Shown here piece by piece: positions 24,123 through 34,000 of a stretch of 64,000 bases of DNA. The notes below the pieces were generated by a model. That model was not told the DNA's origin. It ran no database searches and saw only the letters and a list, made by a program, of their open reading frames with translations. The number at the start of each line of letters is the position of its first letter. Position 1 is the first letter of the stretch. A program made the translations under genes and the position numbers. Origin of the DNA: Bradyrhizobium sp. WSM3983. Lineage in GTDB: Bacteria > Pseudomonadota > Alphaproteobacteria > Rhizobiales > Xanthobacteraceae. The stretch is taken from the NCBI RefSeq assembly GCF_000473045.1, contig NZ_AXAY01000010.1, positions 248,001-312,000 on the forward strand, given 5' to 3'.

Positions 24123-24196
24123 GGCAAGCTCCCTCGGGGCTAATCTCGATGCGAGATTGGTTGCGAGGAAATTAGGCCGCGTTCAAACCCTGGTCC

Positions 24197-24210
24197 GTGA
24201 TCGCGATCAC
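24197..24210. promoter_or_regulatory. CRP/FNR-type palindrome, site 1
   Basis: GTGA-TCGCGA-TCAC, a perfect 14-base palindrome matching the CRP core GTGA-N6-TCAC, centred 81 bases upstream of the caspase-like gene. Because GATCGCGATC words are common in this GC-rich genome, this site alone is weak evidence. Confidence 0.35.
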
Positions 24211-24223
24211 CAAGGCGCGGTGC

Positions 24224-24237
24224 GTGATCCAAATCAC
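24224..24237. promoter_or_regulatory. CRP/FNR-type palindrome, site 2
   Basis: GTGA-TCCAAA-TCAC, flanked by GC on the left and GC on the right (GCGTGATCCAAATCACGC), is an 18-base inverted repeat with an AT-rich centre. It is centred 108 bases upstream of the caspase-like gene and 27 bases from site 1. A CRP- or FixK-family regulator is the likely type; FixK consensus would need TTGAT instead of GTGAT. Confidence 0.45.
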
Positions 24238-24395
24238 GCAGGCTCCGGTGTCGTGCAGGTCGGTAATAGTAGGGCCTATGGCTGCTTCCTGATCCGCAAG
24301 GGCGTGATCAGCCAATGGTTCGCGTGAACTACCGTTTGGTGGTCCGGTCGTCGCGAAGTCCTGACCGCGCGGCGGAACCTTGAGAACCAATGCCG

Positions 24396-25760
24396 TTACG
24401 AGAAGAACGCGATCTTCTCGGCCTGGGTCATGCGGCGGATCGGCGCGAGGGCGTCGTTGGCGGCGGGGCGGGGCTTTTGCACGATGCCGCTGGCGAGAAT
24501 GGTGGCGCCAAGCGAGGGTTCGGGCATCGGTGACGGCATTGGAAGCGTCGCGGTCGGTGCTGCGCCGGATGTCGCCGCGGCCGCCATGGCGGGGGCCGGC
24601 TGCTCCATCACTTCGGCGGCCGCTTCCGCAATGGCATCGGTGAGGCGCGCGAGCGATTCCATCGCGATCGGGGCTTCGACAGCCGGCTCCTCGACAACCA
24701 GTTCCTCAACGTGCGGCGCGATCGGCGCCTCCATGGCGACCGGCTCGGCGACGTCCGCGGCCATCGGCTCCGGCGTCGACTCAGGAATAGCCGCTTCCAT
24801 CTCGATGGGCTCGACGATCTCGTCGAACTCCGGATCGGGCGCGGCCATCTCCATCGCGATCCGCGCGAGCACGGCATCGTCCTCGGCCTCCGCGGCGGCA
24901 TCGAGCGAGAACTCGTCGGTGATCTCGGCGACGGAAGCGGGATCGGCGAGACCGTCCTCGACCGTAGCAAAACTCTCGTCGACCGCGGCGTGGCTTTCGG
25001 CGATCTCGGGCGCGATCGCGACGTCCATCGTCCCGTCCTTGGCGATGCCGCTCATGTCAGCGGCTGCCTCGGGCTCGGGAGCGATCTCCTGCGGCGTCTC
25101 CGTAGAAGCCACGGGTGCTTCGCTGGCCATCTCCGCCGGCGCTTCGGCAACGGGAGCTTCCGCCATCGACGGCGCAGCCTGCGCCGGAGACGGTCGCACC
25201 GCGGCCTGTGGCGCTGCGCAGTCGCCTGCGTCGGTCTGCTCGACCCGGTCCTTGAGCAGATCGAAGGCGGCCTTGAGGTCGCCGCGCGGGTCGATGGTCG
25301 ACACCTGGGTGCAGGCTGCTTCGATCGAGGCGAGCTGCGAATCAATCAGGTCGCAGATTCGCCCGTCGGCGCCGATCTCGCGCCAGCGCCAGGAGATCTC
25401 CTTGATGATGCGAACGCCGCGCGGGATCGGCGCGAGGCTCGCCTCGAGCGCGGCCGGATCGAACGCCTTGCCGGCGGCGCTTTCTGCGTCCTCGACGGCG
25501 CGGCGGATCGCGACCAGCGCTTCAGGCAGGCGGTCCTCGACGACGGGTTGTCGTTGTGCCGCAAGGGTTTCTTCGATTTTGGCGACCGCGTCGAGCACCA
25601 TGCGCGTATCGGCATTGCGGTTGCGCTTGGCGTATTCGCCGAGGAACCAGCGGCCGCGCGCGGTCTCCATGAAGGCTTCGCGGATCGCGTCGTAATCCTG
25701 CTCGTTCGGCTCGGCCGCGCGGGCAGACATAGGCGAGAGGGCGAATGCTTCGTTGGCCAT
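24396..25760 (-). CDS. Acidic Ala/Pro/Glu-rich protein with conserved ends, function unknown
   Basis: 454 residues. The N-terminal ~190 are folded-looking and helical, with a distinctive AIREAFMETARGRWFLGEYA segment followed by KRNRNADTRMVLDAVAKIEE. The middle (about 200-420) is low complexity, dominated by Ala, Glu, Pro and Met, and is probably disordered. The last ~15 residues, PIRRMTQAEKIAFFS, look like a conserved short tail. No membrane segment or signal is visible. I chose MANEAFALSP at 25760 because the 16 residues upstream are unlike the rest. It is divergent from an MFS gene 75 bases away. I recall similar N-termini in other rhizobiales but cannot name a function. Confidence 0.75.
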   Translation of the reverse strand: MANEAFALSPMSARAAEPNEQDYDAIREAFMETARGRWFLGEYAKRNRNADTRMVLDAVAKIEETLAAQRQPVVEDRLPEALVAIRRAVEDAESAAGKAFDPAALEASLAPIPRGVRIIKEISWRWREIGADGRICDLIDSQLASIEAACTQVSTIDPRGDLKAAFDLLKDRVEQTDAGDCAAPQAAVRPSPAQAAPSMAEAPVAEAPAEMASEAPVASTETPQEIAPEPEAAADMSGIAKDGTMDVAIAPEIAESHAAVDESFATVEDGLADPASVAEITDEFSLDAAAEAEDDAVLARIAMEMAAPDPEFDEIVEPIEMEAAIPESTPEPMAADVAEPVAMEAPIAPHVEELVVEEPAVEAPIAMESLARLTDAIAEAAAEVMEQPAPAMAAAATSGAAPTATLPMPSPMPEPSLGATILASGIVQKPRPAANDALAPIRRMTQAEKIAFFS

Positions 25761-25835
25761 GTCAATCTCGTCGCGCAAATCACCGCGCGTTACTGTAACG
25801 ATCACCACGATATCGACCGAATCGCAATTGGTTTG

Positions 25836-27032
25836 ATGCCAGCCGAATCACAAATCCCCATCGCAGCAACCGTCAAGCGGCGATTTGCCGTGAGGCTCGC
25901 GCTGTTCTACTCGGCCGTGTTCGCGGTGTCGGGAACGCATCTGCCGTTCTTCCCGGTCTGGCTCAAGGCGGTCGGCATCGATGCAACTTGGATCGGGATC
26001 ATCAACGCGCTGCCGGGGATTACGCGCTTCACCACGCTGCCCTACGCAACCGCCTTTGCCGAAAAGCGCCATGCGATTCGTGCCGGCATGATGGTTTCGG
26101 TAGTCGCGACGGCGGTGGGATTTGCGCTGGTCGGCTTGCTGCACGAGCCGCTGGCACTCCTGCTGATCTATGCGGCCACCTGCATCATGTGGACGCCGAT
26201 CGTCCCGCTGACGGATGCGTACGCGTTGCGCGGCGTCATTCGCTACGGCTTCGACTATGGGCCAGTTCGGCTGTGGGGCTCGGCAGCCTTCGCTGCGGGC
26301 GCTCTCGCCTGCGGCTATCTTGTCGATGTCATCGCCACGCGCGACCTGATCTGGATCATCGTCGCATGGGCTCTCGTCGCGGCCATCGCAGGCCTGTTGC
26401 TCCAGCCGCTCGACGACGTCAGGCGAAGGACCGTGGAAACGCACGCCGGCAATGCCCTGCTGCGCGATGCCGGGTTCTGGTTGGTCATCATTTCGGCCGC
26501 GCTGATCCAAGGCAGTCATGCCGCCTATTACTCGTTTTCGGCGATCAGCTGGCAGGCCCATGGGCTCGGCGGGTTCACAATCGCAGGGCTCTGGACGCTG
26601 GGCGTGATCGCCGAGATCATCGTCTTCGCGCTGTCGCCGCGCTTCTCGCTGCATCCGTCATCGCTGATGGCGATCGGCGGCGTAAGCGCGGTGCTGCGCT
26701 GGATCGTCACGGCGCAGGAGCCGTCGCTGGCGCTGCTCGCGATCGCACAGCTCGGCCACGGCCTCACGTTCGGCATGACCATCGTCGGCACCATGAATTT
26801 GCTGGTGCAGCGCGTGCCGTCGCATCAGATCGCGCGGGGGCAGGGTTACTATGCTGCGTGCAGCGGATTATTGGGCGCGACGACCTCGATCGCTTCAGGC
26901 GCGATCTACGCCCGCATCGGCGACAGCCTCTATTACGTCATGGCTGCGATGGCGGCGGCCGGTGCGCTTCTGATCTGGTCGGCGCGGCACCGGCTGAAGG
27001 CTCAGCCCCAGAGCGAAGCGTCGGGCGGATAG
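25836..27032 (+). CDS. MFS transporter, phenylpropionate-permease-like (MFS_1_like)
   Basis: A 398-residue transporter with 12 hydrophobic segments. The first helix and loop, HLPFFPVWLKAVGIDATWIG, resemble the HcaT/PPP-type MFS subgroup, and VRLWGSAAFAAGALACGYLV matches its conserved helix 4-5 motif. The substrate is unknown. The last 31 bases overlap the end of the convergent dipeptide epimerase gene, so the two 3' ends are antisense to each other. Confidence 0.85.
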   Translation: MPAESQIPIAATVKRRFAVRLALFYSAVFAVSGTHLPFFPVWLKAVGIDATWIGIINALPGITRFTTLPYATAFAEKRHAIRAGMMVSVVATAVGFALVGLLHEPLALLLIYAATCIMWTPIVPLTDAYALRGVIRYGFDYGPVRLWGSAAFAAGALACGYLVDVIATRDLIWIIVAWALVAAIAGLLLQPLDDVRRRTVETHAGNALLRDAGFWLVIISAALIQGSHAAYYSFSAISWQAHGLGGFTIAGLWTLGVIAEIIVFALSPRFSLHPSSLMAIGGVSAVLRWIVTAQEPSLALLAIAQLGHGLTFGMTIVGTMNLLVQRVPSHQIARGQGYYAACSGLLGATTSIASGAIYARIGDSLYYVMAAMAAAGALLIWSARHRLKAQPQSEASGG

Positions 27033-27997
27033 ACCAGGCTGCCGTCGTAACGCAGTCCGTGATCGCGATCGCGCGCCAGCAACAAGGGGCCATCGAGATC
27101 GACGAAGCGCGCCTGCGGGGTCACCAGCATGGCGGGCGCCATCGACAGCGAGGTCGCGACCATGCAGCCGATCATGATCTGGAAGCCGAGCGCCTGCGCC
27201 GCATCGGCCATGGCGAGCGCCTCGGTGAGGCCGCCGGTCTTGTCGAGCTTGATGTTCACAGCGTCATAGCGCGCGCGCAAGGGTGCCAGCGAGTTGCGAT
27301 CATGCACGCTCTCGTCGGCGCAGACCGCGAGCGGCCGCTTGATCCGCGCCAGCGCGTCGTCCTTGCCGGCCGGCAGCGGCTGCTCCACCAGGGTGACGCC
27401 GACGGCGGCGCAGGCGGCGAGGTTTTGCTCCAGACAGGCCTCGGTCCAGGCCTCGTTGGCATCGACGATCAGCTCGGACTCGGGGGCAGCCCTGCGCACG
27501 GCCGCGATCCGCAGCCCATCGCCGTCGCCGCCGAGCTTGATCTTGAGCAGCGGCCGGTGCGCCGCTTTCGCAGTTGCCGCCGCCATGGCCTCAGGCGTGC
27601 CGAGCGAGATCGTATAGGCTGTGGTGCGCTCGCCCGGCGCCGGCCGATCGAGCAGGTTCCAGGCCCGCCGGCCGGCCGCCTTGGTCTCGAGGTCGATCAG
27701 GGCGCAATCCAGCGCATTGCGGGCAGCTCCAGGCGGCATGGCGGCCTGGAGGGTCTGCCGCGTCAGCCCGTCCGCCACGGCCGCCTGCATGGCCTCGATC
27801 GCGGCCAGCGTCGCCTCGGGGGTCTCGCCATAGCGGGGATAGGGCACGCATTCGCCGCGGCCGGTCAGGCCGTTTTGGCTCAATTCGGCCACAACGGTCA
27901 CCGCTTCGGTCTTGGCGCCCCGGCTGATGGTGAAACTGCCGGCGATGGGAAACCGCTCGATTCGGGCGGCGAGGGCAGGAACTTTGCTGGAAGTCAT
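27002..27997 (-). CDS. dgcA: Enolase-superfamily dipeptide epimerase (L-Ala-D/L-Glu epimerase type)
   Basis: 331 residues. The muconate-lactonizing subgroup hallmarks are present: KIKLG with the two catalytic-side lysines (KxK), metal ligands in IVDANEAW, VEQPLP and CADESVHD, and the opposite-face Lys in NIKLDKTGG. The C-terminal DLDGPLLLARD contains the DxD that binds the dipeptide amino group in Ala-Glu epimerases. Close relatives are also annotated as N-acetyl-D-Glu racemase DgcA. It likely handles peptidoglycan-derived amino acids. The symbol is tentative since the partner dgcN is not in view. Confidence 0.85.
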   Translation of the reverse strand: MTSSKVPALAARIERFPIAGSFTISRGAKTEAVTVVAELSQNGLTGRGECVPYPRYGETPEATLAAIEAMQAAVADGLTRQTLQAAMPPGAARNALDCALIDLETKAAGRRAWNLLDRPAPGERTTAYTISLGTPEAMAAATAKAAHRPLLKIKLGGDGDGLRIAAVRRAAPESELIVDANEAWTEACLEQNLAACAAVGVTLVEQPLPAGKDDALARIKRPLAVCADESVHDRNSLAPLRARYDAVNIKLDKTGGLTEALAMADAAQALGFQIMIGCMVATSLSMAPAMLVTPQARFVDLDGPLLLARDRDHGLRYDGSLVYPPDASLWG

Positions 27998-28131
27998 TTT
28001 GAACTCTGGCGAAATCTGAACCTGCTAGTTACCTCTAGCAACTAACGTTAACCAGTTGGGGATACCTTTCCTGGGTAAGGGCGCGTGCGCAACGATCTGA
28101 TTTCCTCCGCCCTGGTACGGGAGCGGACACC

Positions 28132-29265
28132 TTGAGCGGCGATCCGAAGCTGGAACGGATTGCCAAAGGCAACGCGCTGGCCCTCTGCGCCACCGGAACC
28201 TGGACCGCGAGCTTCGCGCCGGTGCTGGAGCGGATGGTGGCCGACGCCGAGAAGCTCGCCGGCAGCCCCCAAAGCATCTTCATCGACGTCTCCGAGATCG
28301 CCAGGCTTGACACCTTTGGGGCCTGGCTGATCGAGCGGCTGCGCCGCAGCCTGACGCAAGGCGCCGTCGAGGCGCAGATCGCGGGGCTGTCGGCCAATTA
28401 TTCGAGCCTCGTCGACGAGGTGCGGCGGGTCAAGGCGACGCCGGTGATCGACAGCAGCACGATCACCATCACCGACATGCTGGAGCAGATCGGCCGTGCC
28501 GTCGCCGGCATTGGCGGCACCATTGCGGGCCTGATCGACATGCTCGGCGCGGTGCTCGCGGCAGGCGGGCGCGTGCTGATCCATCCGCGCTCGCTCCGCC
28601 TGACCTCGACCGTGCACCACATGGAGCAGGTCTGCTGGCGCGCGGTGCCGATCATTGTGCTCATCACGTTCCTGATCGGCTGCATCATCGCCCAGCAGGG
28701 CATTTTCCATTTCCGCCGGTTCGGCGCCGATATCTTCGTCGTCGACATGCTCGGCGTGCTGGTTTTGCGCGAGATCGGCGTGTTGCTTGTCGCCATCATG
28801 GTCGCGGGCCGCTCGGGCAGTGCCTACACCGCCGAGCTCGGCTCGATGAAGATGCGCGAGGAGATCGACGCGCTGCGCACCATGGGGTTTGACCCGATCG
28901 AAGTTCTGGTGCTGCCGCGCATGCTGGCGCTGGTGCTGGCGCTGCCGATCCTCGCTTTCCTCGGCGCCATGGCCGCGCTCTATGGCGGTGGGCTGGTCGC
29001 CTGGCTCTATGGCGGCGTCGATCCCGAAGCATTTCTGTTGCGCCTGCGCGATGCCATCTCGATCGATCATTTTATCGTCGGCATTGTGAAAGCACCGGTG
29101 ATGGCTGCCGTGATCGGCATCGTCGCCTGCGTCGAGGGACTTGCGGTTCAGGGCAGCGCGGAATCGCTCGGGCAGCACACCACGGCGTCGGTGGTGAAGG
29201 GCATCTTCTTCGTCATCGTGATGGACGGCGTATTCGCGATCTTCTTCGCCTCGATCGGAATGTGA
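28132..29265 (+). CDS. MlaE-type ABC permease with N-terminal STAS domain
   Basis: 377 residues. About residues 1-105 form a STAS domain (MlaB-like, FIDVSEIARLDTFGAWLIER), fused to an MlaE permease with AELGSMKMREEIDALRTMGF, the conserved coupling helix, and five hydrophobic segments. Together with the next two genes it makes an MCE lipid transporter of the inner membrane. The start is a TTG at 28132 with GGGAGCGG upstream; no ATG comes before the STAS core. STAS-MlaE fusion replaces the separate MlaB of enterics. Confidence 0.92.
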   Translation: MSGDPKLERIAKGNALALCATGTWTASFAPVLERMVADAEKLAGSPQSIFIDVSEIARLDTFGAWLIERLRRSLTQGAVEAQIAGLSANYSSLVDEVRRVKATPVIDSSTITITDMLEQIGRAVAGIGGTIAGLIDMLGAVLAAGGRVLIHPRSLRLTSTVHHMEQVCWRAVPIIVLITFLIGCIIAQQGIFHFRRFGADIFVVDMLGVLVLREIGVLLVAIMVAGRSGSAYTAELGSMKMREEIDALRTMGFDPIEVLVLPRMLALVLALPILAFLGAMAALYGGGLVAWLYGGVDPEAFLLRLRDAISIDHFIVGIVKAPVMAAVIGIVACVEGLAVQGSAESLGQHTTASVVKGIFFVIVMDGVFAIFFASIGM

Positions 29266-29267
29266 CG

Positions 29268-30050
29268 ATGGCGCAAGAAACTCAAAACGCGATTCAAAAC
29301 CCCATTATCCGCGTCCGCGACATCACCGTGCAGTTCGGCGCGACGCGCGTGCTCGACGGTCTCAACCTCGACGTCAAGCGTGGCGAGATCCTCGGCTTCG
29401 TCGGTCCCTCCGGTGCGGGCAAATCGGTGCTGACGCGCACCATCATCGGCCTGGTGCCGAAGGTCGCCGGCTCCATCGAGGTGTTCGGAGTTGACCTCGA
29501 TTCCTCCAACACATCGCAGCGCCGCAACGTCGAGCGGCGCTGGGGCGTGCTGTTCCAGCAGGGCGCACTGTTCTCCTCGCTCACGGTGCGGCAGAACATC
29601 CAGTTTCCGATGCGCGAGTACTTGCGCGTCTCGCAGCGGCTGATGGACGAGATCACCATGGCCAAGCTCGCCATGGTCGGCCTCAAGCCGGAAGTGGCCG
29701 AGCGTTTCCCCTCGGAACTCTCCGGCGGCATGATCAAGCGCGTCGCGCTTGCCCGCGCATTGTCGCTCGATCCGGACCTCGTCTTCCTGGACGAGCCGAC
29801 CTCCGGTCTCGATCCGATCGGCGCCGGCGACTTCGACGAGCTGGTCAGGACGCTGCAGCGGACTTTGGGGCTGACCGTTTTCATGGTAACCCACGACCTC
29901 GACAGCCTTTACACAGCTTGCGACCGCATCGCCGTTTTAGGGAACGGTAAGATCATTGCGGCAGGGTCGATCGCCGACATGCAGGCCTCGCAGCATCCCT
30001 GGCTGAGGCAGTATTTCCATGGCAAGCGCGCCCGCGCGGTCATGAGTTGA
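29268..30050 (+). CDS. MlaF-type ABC transporter ATPase
   Basis: 260 residues with Walker A GPSGAGKS, signature LSGGMIKRVALARAL, Walker B LVFLDEPTSGLDP and the H-loop TH in MVTHDLDSL. LSGGM instead of LSGGQ is the rule in the MlaF/Ttg2A group. It powers lipid transport with the STAS-MlaE permease just upstream, whose stop lies two bases before this ATG; a GTG at 29262 overlapping that stop is an alternative start. Confidence 0.93.
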   Translation: MAQETQNAIQNPIIRVRDITVQFGATRVLDGLNLDVKRGEILGFVGPSGAGKSVLTRTIIGLVPKVAGSIEVFGVDLDSSNTSQRRNVERRWGVLFQQGALFSSLTVRQNIQFPMREYLRVSQRLMDEITMAKLAMVGLKPEVAERFPSELSGGMIKRVALARALSLDPDLVFLDEPTSGLDPIGAGDFDELVRTLQRTLGLTVFMVTHDLDSLYTACDRIAVLGNGKIIAAGSIADMQASQHPWLRQYFHGKRARAVMS

Positions 30051-30066
30051 GTAGCCGGAGCACCTG

Positions 30067-30945
30067 ATGGAAACGCGGGCGAATTACGTACTGATCGGAT
30101 CCTTCACGCTGGCGGTGATCGCGGCTGCGATCGGCTTCGTGCTGTGGTTCCAGTCGCTGCACACCACCAAGCAGCGCAGCCCCCTACGCGTCGTGTTCGA
30201 GGGCCCCGCGGCAGGTCTGCGCAACGGCGGCAGCGTCAATTTCAACGGTATCCGGGTCGGCGAGGTGGTCTCGGTGAAGCTCGACAATCCGCGGCGGGTT
30301 GTCGCACTCGCCATGGTCGAGAACAACGCCCCGATCCGCAAGGACACCCTGGTCGGCCTCGAATTCCAGGGCCTGACCGGCGTCGCCGCGATCTCGCTCA
30401 AGGGGGGCGAGGAGGCCGCACCTCCGCCAGCGCTCGACGAGGACGGCATCCCGACGCTGATGGCCGATCCGAACAAGCTCCAGGACGTCACCGAGGCGAT
30501 CCGCGGCACGCTGCAGAACATCAACAAGATCGTCGCCGACAATCAGGAATCGGTGAAGAACTCGCTGAAGAATCTGGAGACCTTCACCAACTCGCTCGCC
30601 CGCAACTCCGAGAAGATCGACGGCGTGATGGCCAAGGTCGACGGTGTGATGCTCAAGGCCGACAGCCTCATGCTCGGCCTCAACACGCTCGCCGGCGGCA
30701 AGGACGGCGGCGAGCTGTTCCTGACGGTCAAATCGATCCGCGAACTCGCCGAGGATTTCGACAAGCGCTCGGGTGCACTGATGACCGACGGCCGCCGCAC
30801 GCTCGGCGACATCAGCCGTGCGGTGAACAATTTCGACCGCAATCCGACGCGCGTCCTGTTCGGCGCCAGCAACAGCGCGCCGGCCGCGGCGCCGCCGCCG
30901 GCCGAGGCGTCGAAGCCGGCCGCGACGGAGCGCCGCCGGCAGTAG
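30067..30945 (+). CDS. MlaD/MCE-domain lipid-binding protein
   Basis: 292 residues with one N-terminal membrane anchor (YVLIGSFTLAVIAAAIGFVLWF) and an MCE domain at about residues 38-115 (FNGIRVGEVVSVKLD, LEFQGLTGVAAISLKGG). A helical region and a Pro/Ala-rich tail follow. MCE proteins form periplasmic rings that pass lipids between membranes. GGAG precedes the ATG. No MlaA or MlaC gene and no auxiliary lipoprotein follows; a terminator closes the operon. Substrate is likely phospholipid by family. Confidence 0.93.
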   Translation: METRANYVLIGSFTLAVIAAAIGFVLWFQSLHTTKQRSPLRVVFEGPAAGLRNGGSVNFNGIRVGEVVSVKLDNPRRVVALAMVENNAPIRKDTLVGLEFQGLTGVAAISLKGGEEAAPPPALDEDGIPTLMADPNKLQDVTEAIRGTLQNINKIVADNQESVKNSLKNLETFTNSLARNSEKIDGVMAKVDGVMLKADSLMLGLNTLAGGKDGGELFLTVKSIRELAEDFDKRSGALMTDGRRTLGDISRAVNNFDRNPTRVLFGASNSAPAAAPPPAEASKPAATERRRQ

Positions 30946-30968
30946 GACCCGGTGTTTCGCCAGGACGA

Positions 30969-31003
30969 CATCGAATGCGTGGCGGATTGCTTCGCATTCG
31001 ATG
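30969..31003. repeat. Inverted repeat in the MCE 3' region
   Basis: CATCGAATGCG pairs with CGCATTCGATG (11 bases, 13-base loop). It sits between the MCE stop and the main terminator and could stabilise the 3' end. Confidence 0.6.
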
Positions 31004-31019
31004 ACAGGGCCACAAACAA

Positions 31020-31047
31020 AAAACGGAGGCCGTGAGGCCTCCGTTTT
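31020..31047. terminator. Bidirectional terminator between MCE operon and the giant gene
   Basis: AAAACGGAGGCC and GGCCTCCGTTTT form a perfect 12-base stem around GTGA, A-rich before and T-rich after, so it works on both strands. It serves the convergent MCE operon and the giant coiled-coil gene ending at 31077. Confidence 0.9.
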
Positions 31048-31076
31048 CATTTGTATTACCTGTCGTTACGAGCCGC

Positions 31077-34000
31077 TTACCCCAGCCGGCCCGCCGCGTG
31101 CGCAAGCAGCGTGTACACCAAACCCGTCTCCGAGGTCAGATGGCTGCGCAGCTCCTGCGGGCCGCGGCCGTCGCGGGCGACTTCGTCGAGCAGGCGTTCG
31201 AACTCGCCGATATAGCGGTCGACCGTGCCCTTGAAGTTGCGGTCGGCGCGATACTTGCGTGCGACCTCGTCAAAGGCCTTCTGGCCGGCGGGCGTGTACA
31301 GCCGCTTGGTGAAGGCCTTGTTCTCGCCGCGCTGGTAGCGGTCCCACATCTCGGAGGCGAGGTTGCGGTCCATCAGCCGGCCGATGTCGAGCGACAGCGA
31401 TTCCAGCGGATTGCCGCTGCTCTGCGGGGCCTGCGGCTGCGGAGCGGGTGCAGCCTGGCGGCCACGCGGGGCCTCGCGTCCGTTCGGAGCAGCCTGGTTG
31501 GCGTCCGTGCGGTTCAACAGATCTGACAGCCAGCCGTCGCGGCCCTGGTCGTTGCCACCAGGTGCAACCGGCGGTGCCTCGGTGCGACGCGAGGCGGGCA
31601 CGCCGAGGTCCGGCGGCGGCAGGGTCGAGGCGCTGGCGCTTTCGCGGATCCGCGTTTCGCTGCTGCTGCTGCGGCCGCCGACGGTCGCCATCATCGGCTC
31701 TTCCTGGCGCTGGACAGCGACAGAAGCGCGGCCCGTCGTGGTGACGTCCAGGCCGCGGCCGTGCTGGGCCACGATGCGGTTGAGCTCGGCGAGCGCCTCG
31801 ATCTGGTCGACGATCACCTTGCGCATCTGCGCAGTGCTCTCGGCGGCCTCCTGCGGCATCTCGAGCACGCCGCGGCGCAACTCGTTGCGGGTGGCTTCGA
31901 GTTCGTTGTGCATCTCGAACGCCATCTGCTTCATGCTGGAGACGAGGTTGCCGAACTTCTCCGTCGACTGCTTGAACATCGCATCCGCCTCGTCGGTGGT
32001 CTGGCGGTAGATGTCGTGCATCGACTCGACGGTCTGGCGGTGCTCCTCCTCGGACGCAGCCCGTACCGCCTCGAACTGGCGGGTGATCGCGGCAGAACCT
32101 GCGCCGGCGGTCTCCGCCACCACGCGGGCGATGTCGCGGGCCCGCTCTTCGGCCGCAGCGAGCGATTCATCGAGCAGCCCGGTGAAGCGCGACAGGCGCT
32201 GGTCGAGATCGGTTGTGCGCAGGTCGATGGTGGTGACGAGCGATTCCAGCGCCGCCTTGCGTTCGGCAAGCGAGGCGGTGGTGTTCTTGTTGCTCTGCTC
32301 GACGACCTGCGCGGCATCGACGAGTGCCTTGCCGTGCGCGTCGAACTGGATCGACAGCTCGCCAAGATCCTGGAGCGCTCGCGTGGTCTTCGTGTTGAAG
32401 ACGTTGAGCTGGTCTTCCAGATTCTGCGTCGCAGCGCCGTTGCGCGAGGTGACGTCGTTCATCGCCGAGACGAAGTCTGCAACGCGCGTCACCAGCGCCC
32501 GCTCGAGCGAGTTGAGGTTGTCGTGCGCACCGGTCAGCACCTCCTGGAGGAGGATGTTGCCTTCACGCAGACGCTCGAACAGGGCGACCGTGTCTGTGCG
32601 CAGGATCTTGCTGGTCTCCTGCATCTCGGTGACGGCCGCGATCGAGACCTGGCGTGACTGGTCGATCGCCGCGCGCGAGGCCGCCTCGAGGTCCTTGAGC
32701 GACCTGCCGACCGCGCTGGTCGCGACCTCGCTCGCCGAGTTGATGGTGCGGGCGACTTCGTTGCCGTTGCCCATCATGGTCTGCGAGAAGGCATGGCCGC
32801 GCGTCTCGATCGACTTCAACGCGTCCGAGGTGACGCGGTCGATGTCGAGCGTGAGCTGGCTGGTCTTGGAGCCGATCGCGTCCACGAGCGAGCCGCGCTT
32901 GGCGTCGATCATGTTGGCGAGGCGGTCAGACTGCTGCTGCACATAGGTCACGATCTCGTCGGTCTTGCCGGTCATGGCCTGGCCGAAGCTGCTGCTGGCC
33001 GCGAGCACAGAGCGCTCGACGTCGGCCGAGCTCGACTTGACCCGCGAGCTCGCCTCGTTGGAGGCATTGATCAGCGCATTCTGGGCGTTGAGCGCGCTGG
33101 TCTGGATGTCGTTGGTCGCGTTGGCGGTGGCCGTGCTCAGCGCGCGCTCGATCTCGGTCGAGATCGTGCGGATCTGGCTTGCGGCATCCGCCGAAGTCGA
33201 GGTCAGCGAGGTCTGGGCCTCGCGTGCGCTGCTGAGAATGGTCGAGGCGGTGTCGGCGCCGACCGAAGTCAGCGTGCGCTCGATGTCCGTCGTCAGCAAC
33301 TTGATCTGGCTCGCCGCGTCGGTCGAGGCAGAGATCAGCGTGCCCTGGGCCTCCCGCACGCCGCTGGTGAGGGCCTCGATGGTGGCGCCACCGGCGGTCG
33401 CCAGCGCGCGCTGCATCTCGGCTGCGAGCGAACGGACCTGGCCGGTCTGTTCGGCGGAGACCGCGAGCAGGGTGCTCTGGGCGTCGCGGGCACTGGCCGT
33501 GATCGTCTCGGCGGTCGACTGGCCGACCTGCGAGAGCGAGCGGTGCACTTCGGCCGCGAGCGACTTGACCTGGCTCGCCGCATCCGAGGACGCATTGACC
33601 AGCGTGCTCTGGGCTTCGCGCGCGCCGGTCATGATGGTCTCGGCCGTCGAGGTGCCCGCCATCGAGAGCGAGCGCTGCACGTCCGAGGACAGCGCCTTGA
33701 TCTGGTTGGCGGTCTCGGTCGAGGCCGCGATCAGCGTACCCTGCGCGTCGCGGGCACCAGCGGTGATCGATTCCGCCGTGGAGGTGCCGGCCATCAACAG
33801 CGAGCGCTGCACGTCGGCGGTGAGGGTCTTGACGTGGTTGGCCGCATCCGACGACGCGGTGACGAGCGTGGTCTGCACCTCGCGGGCGCCGGCCAGGATC
33901 GAGGCCGCGGTGGCCGAGCCAGCCGCGGACAGCGTGCGCTCGACGTCGGCCGCGAGCCCCTTGATCTGGTTGGAGGCATCGCCCGAGGCTGCGACCAGGC

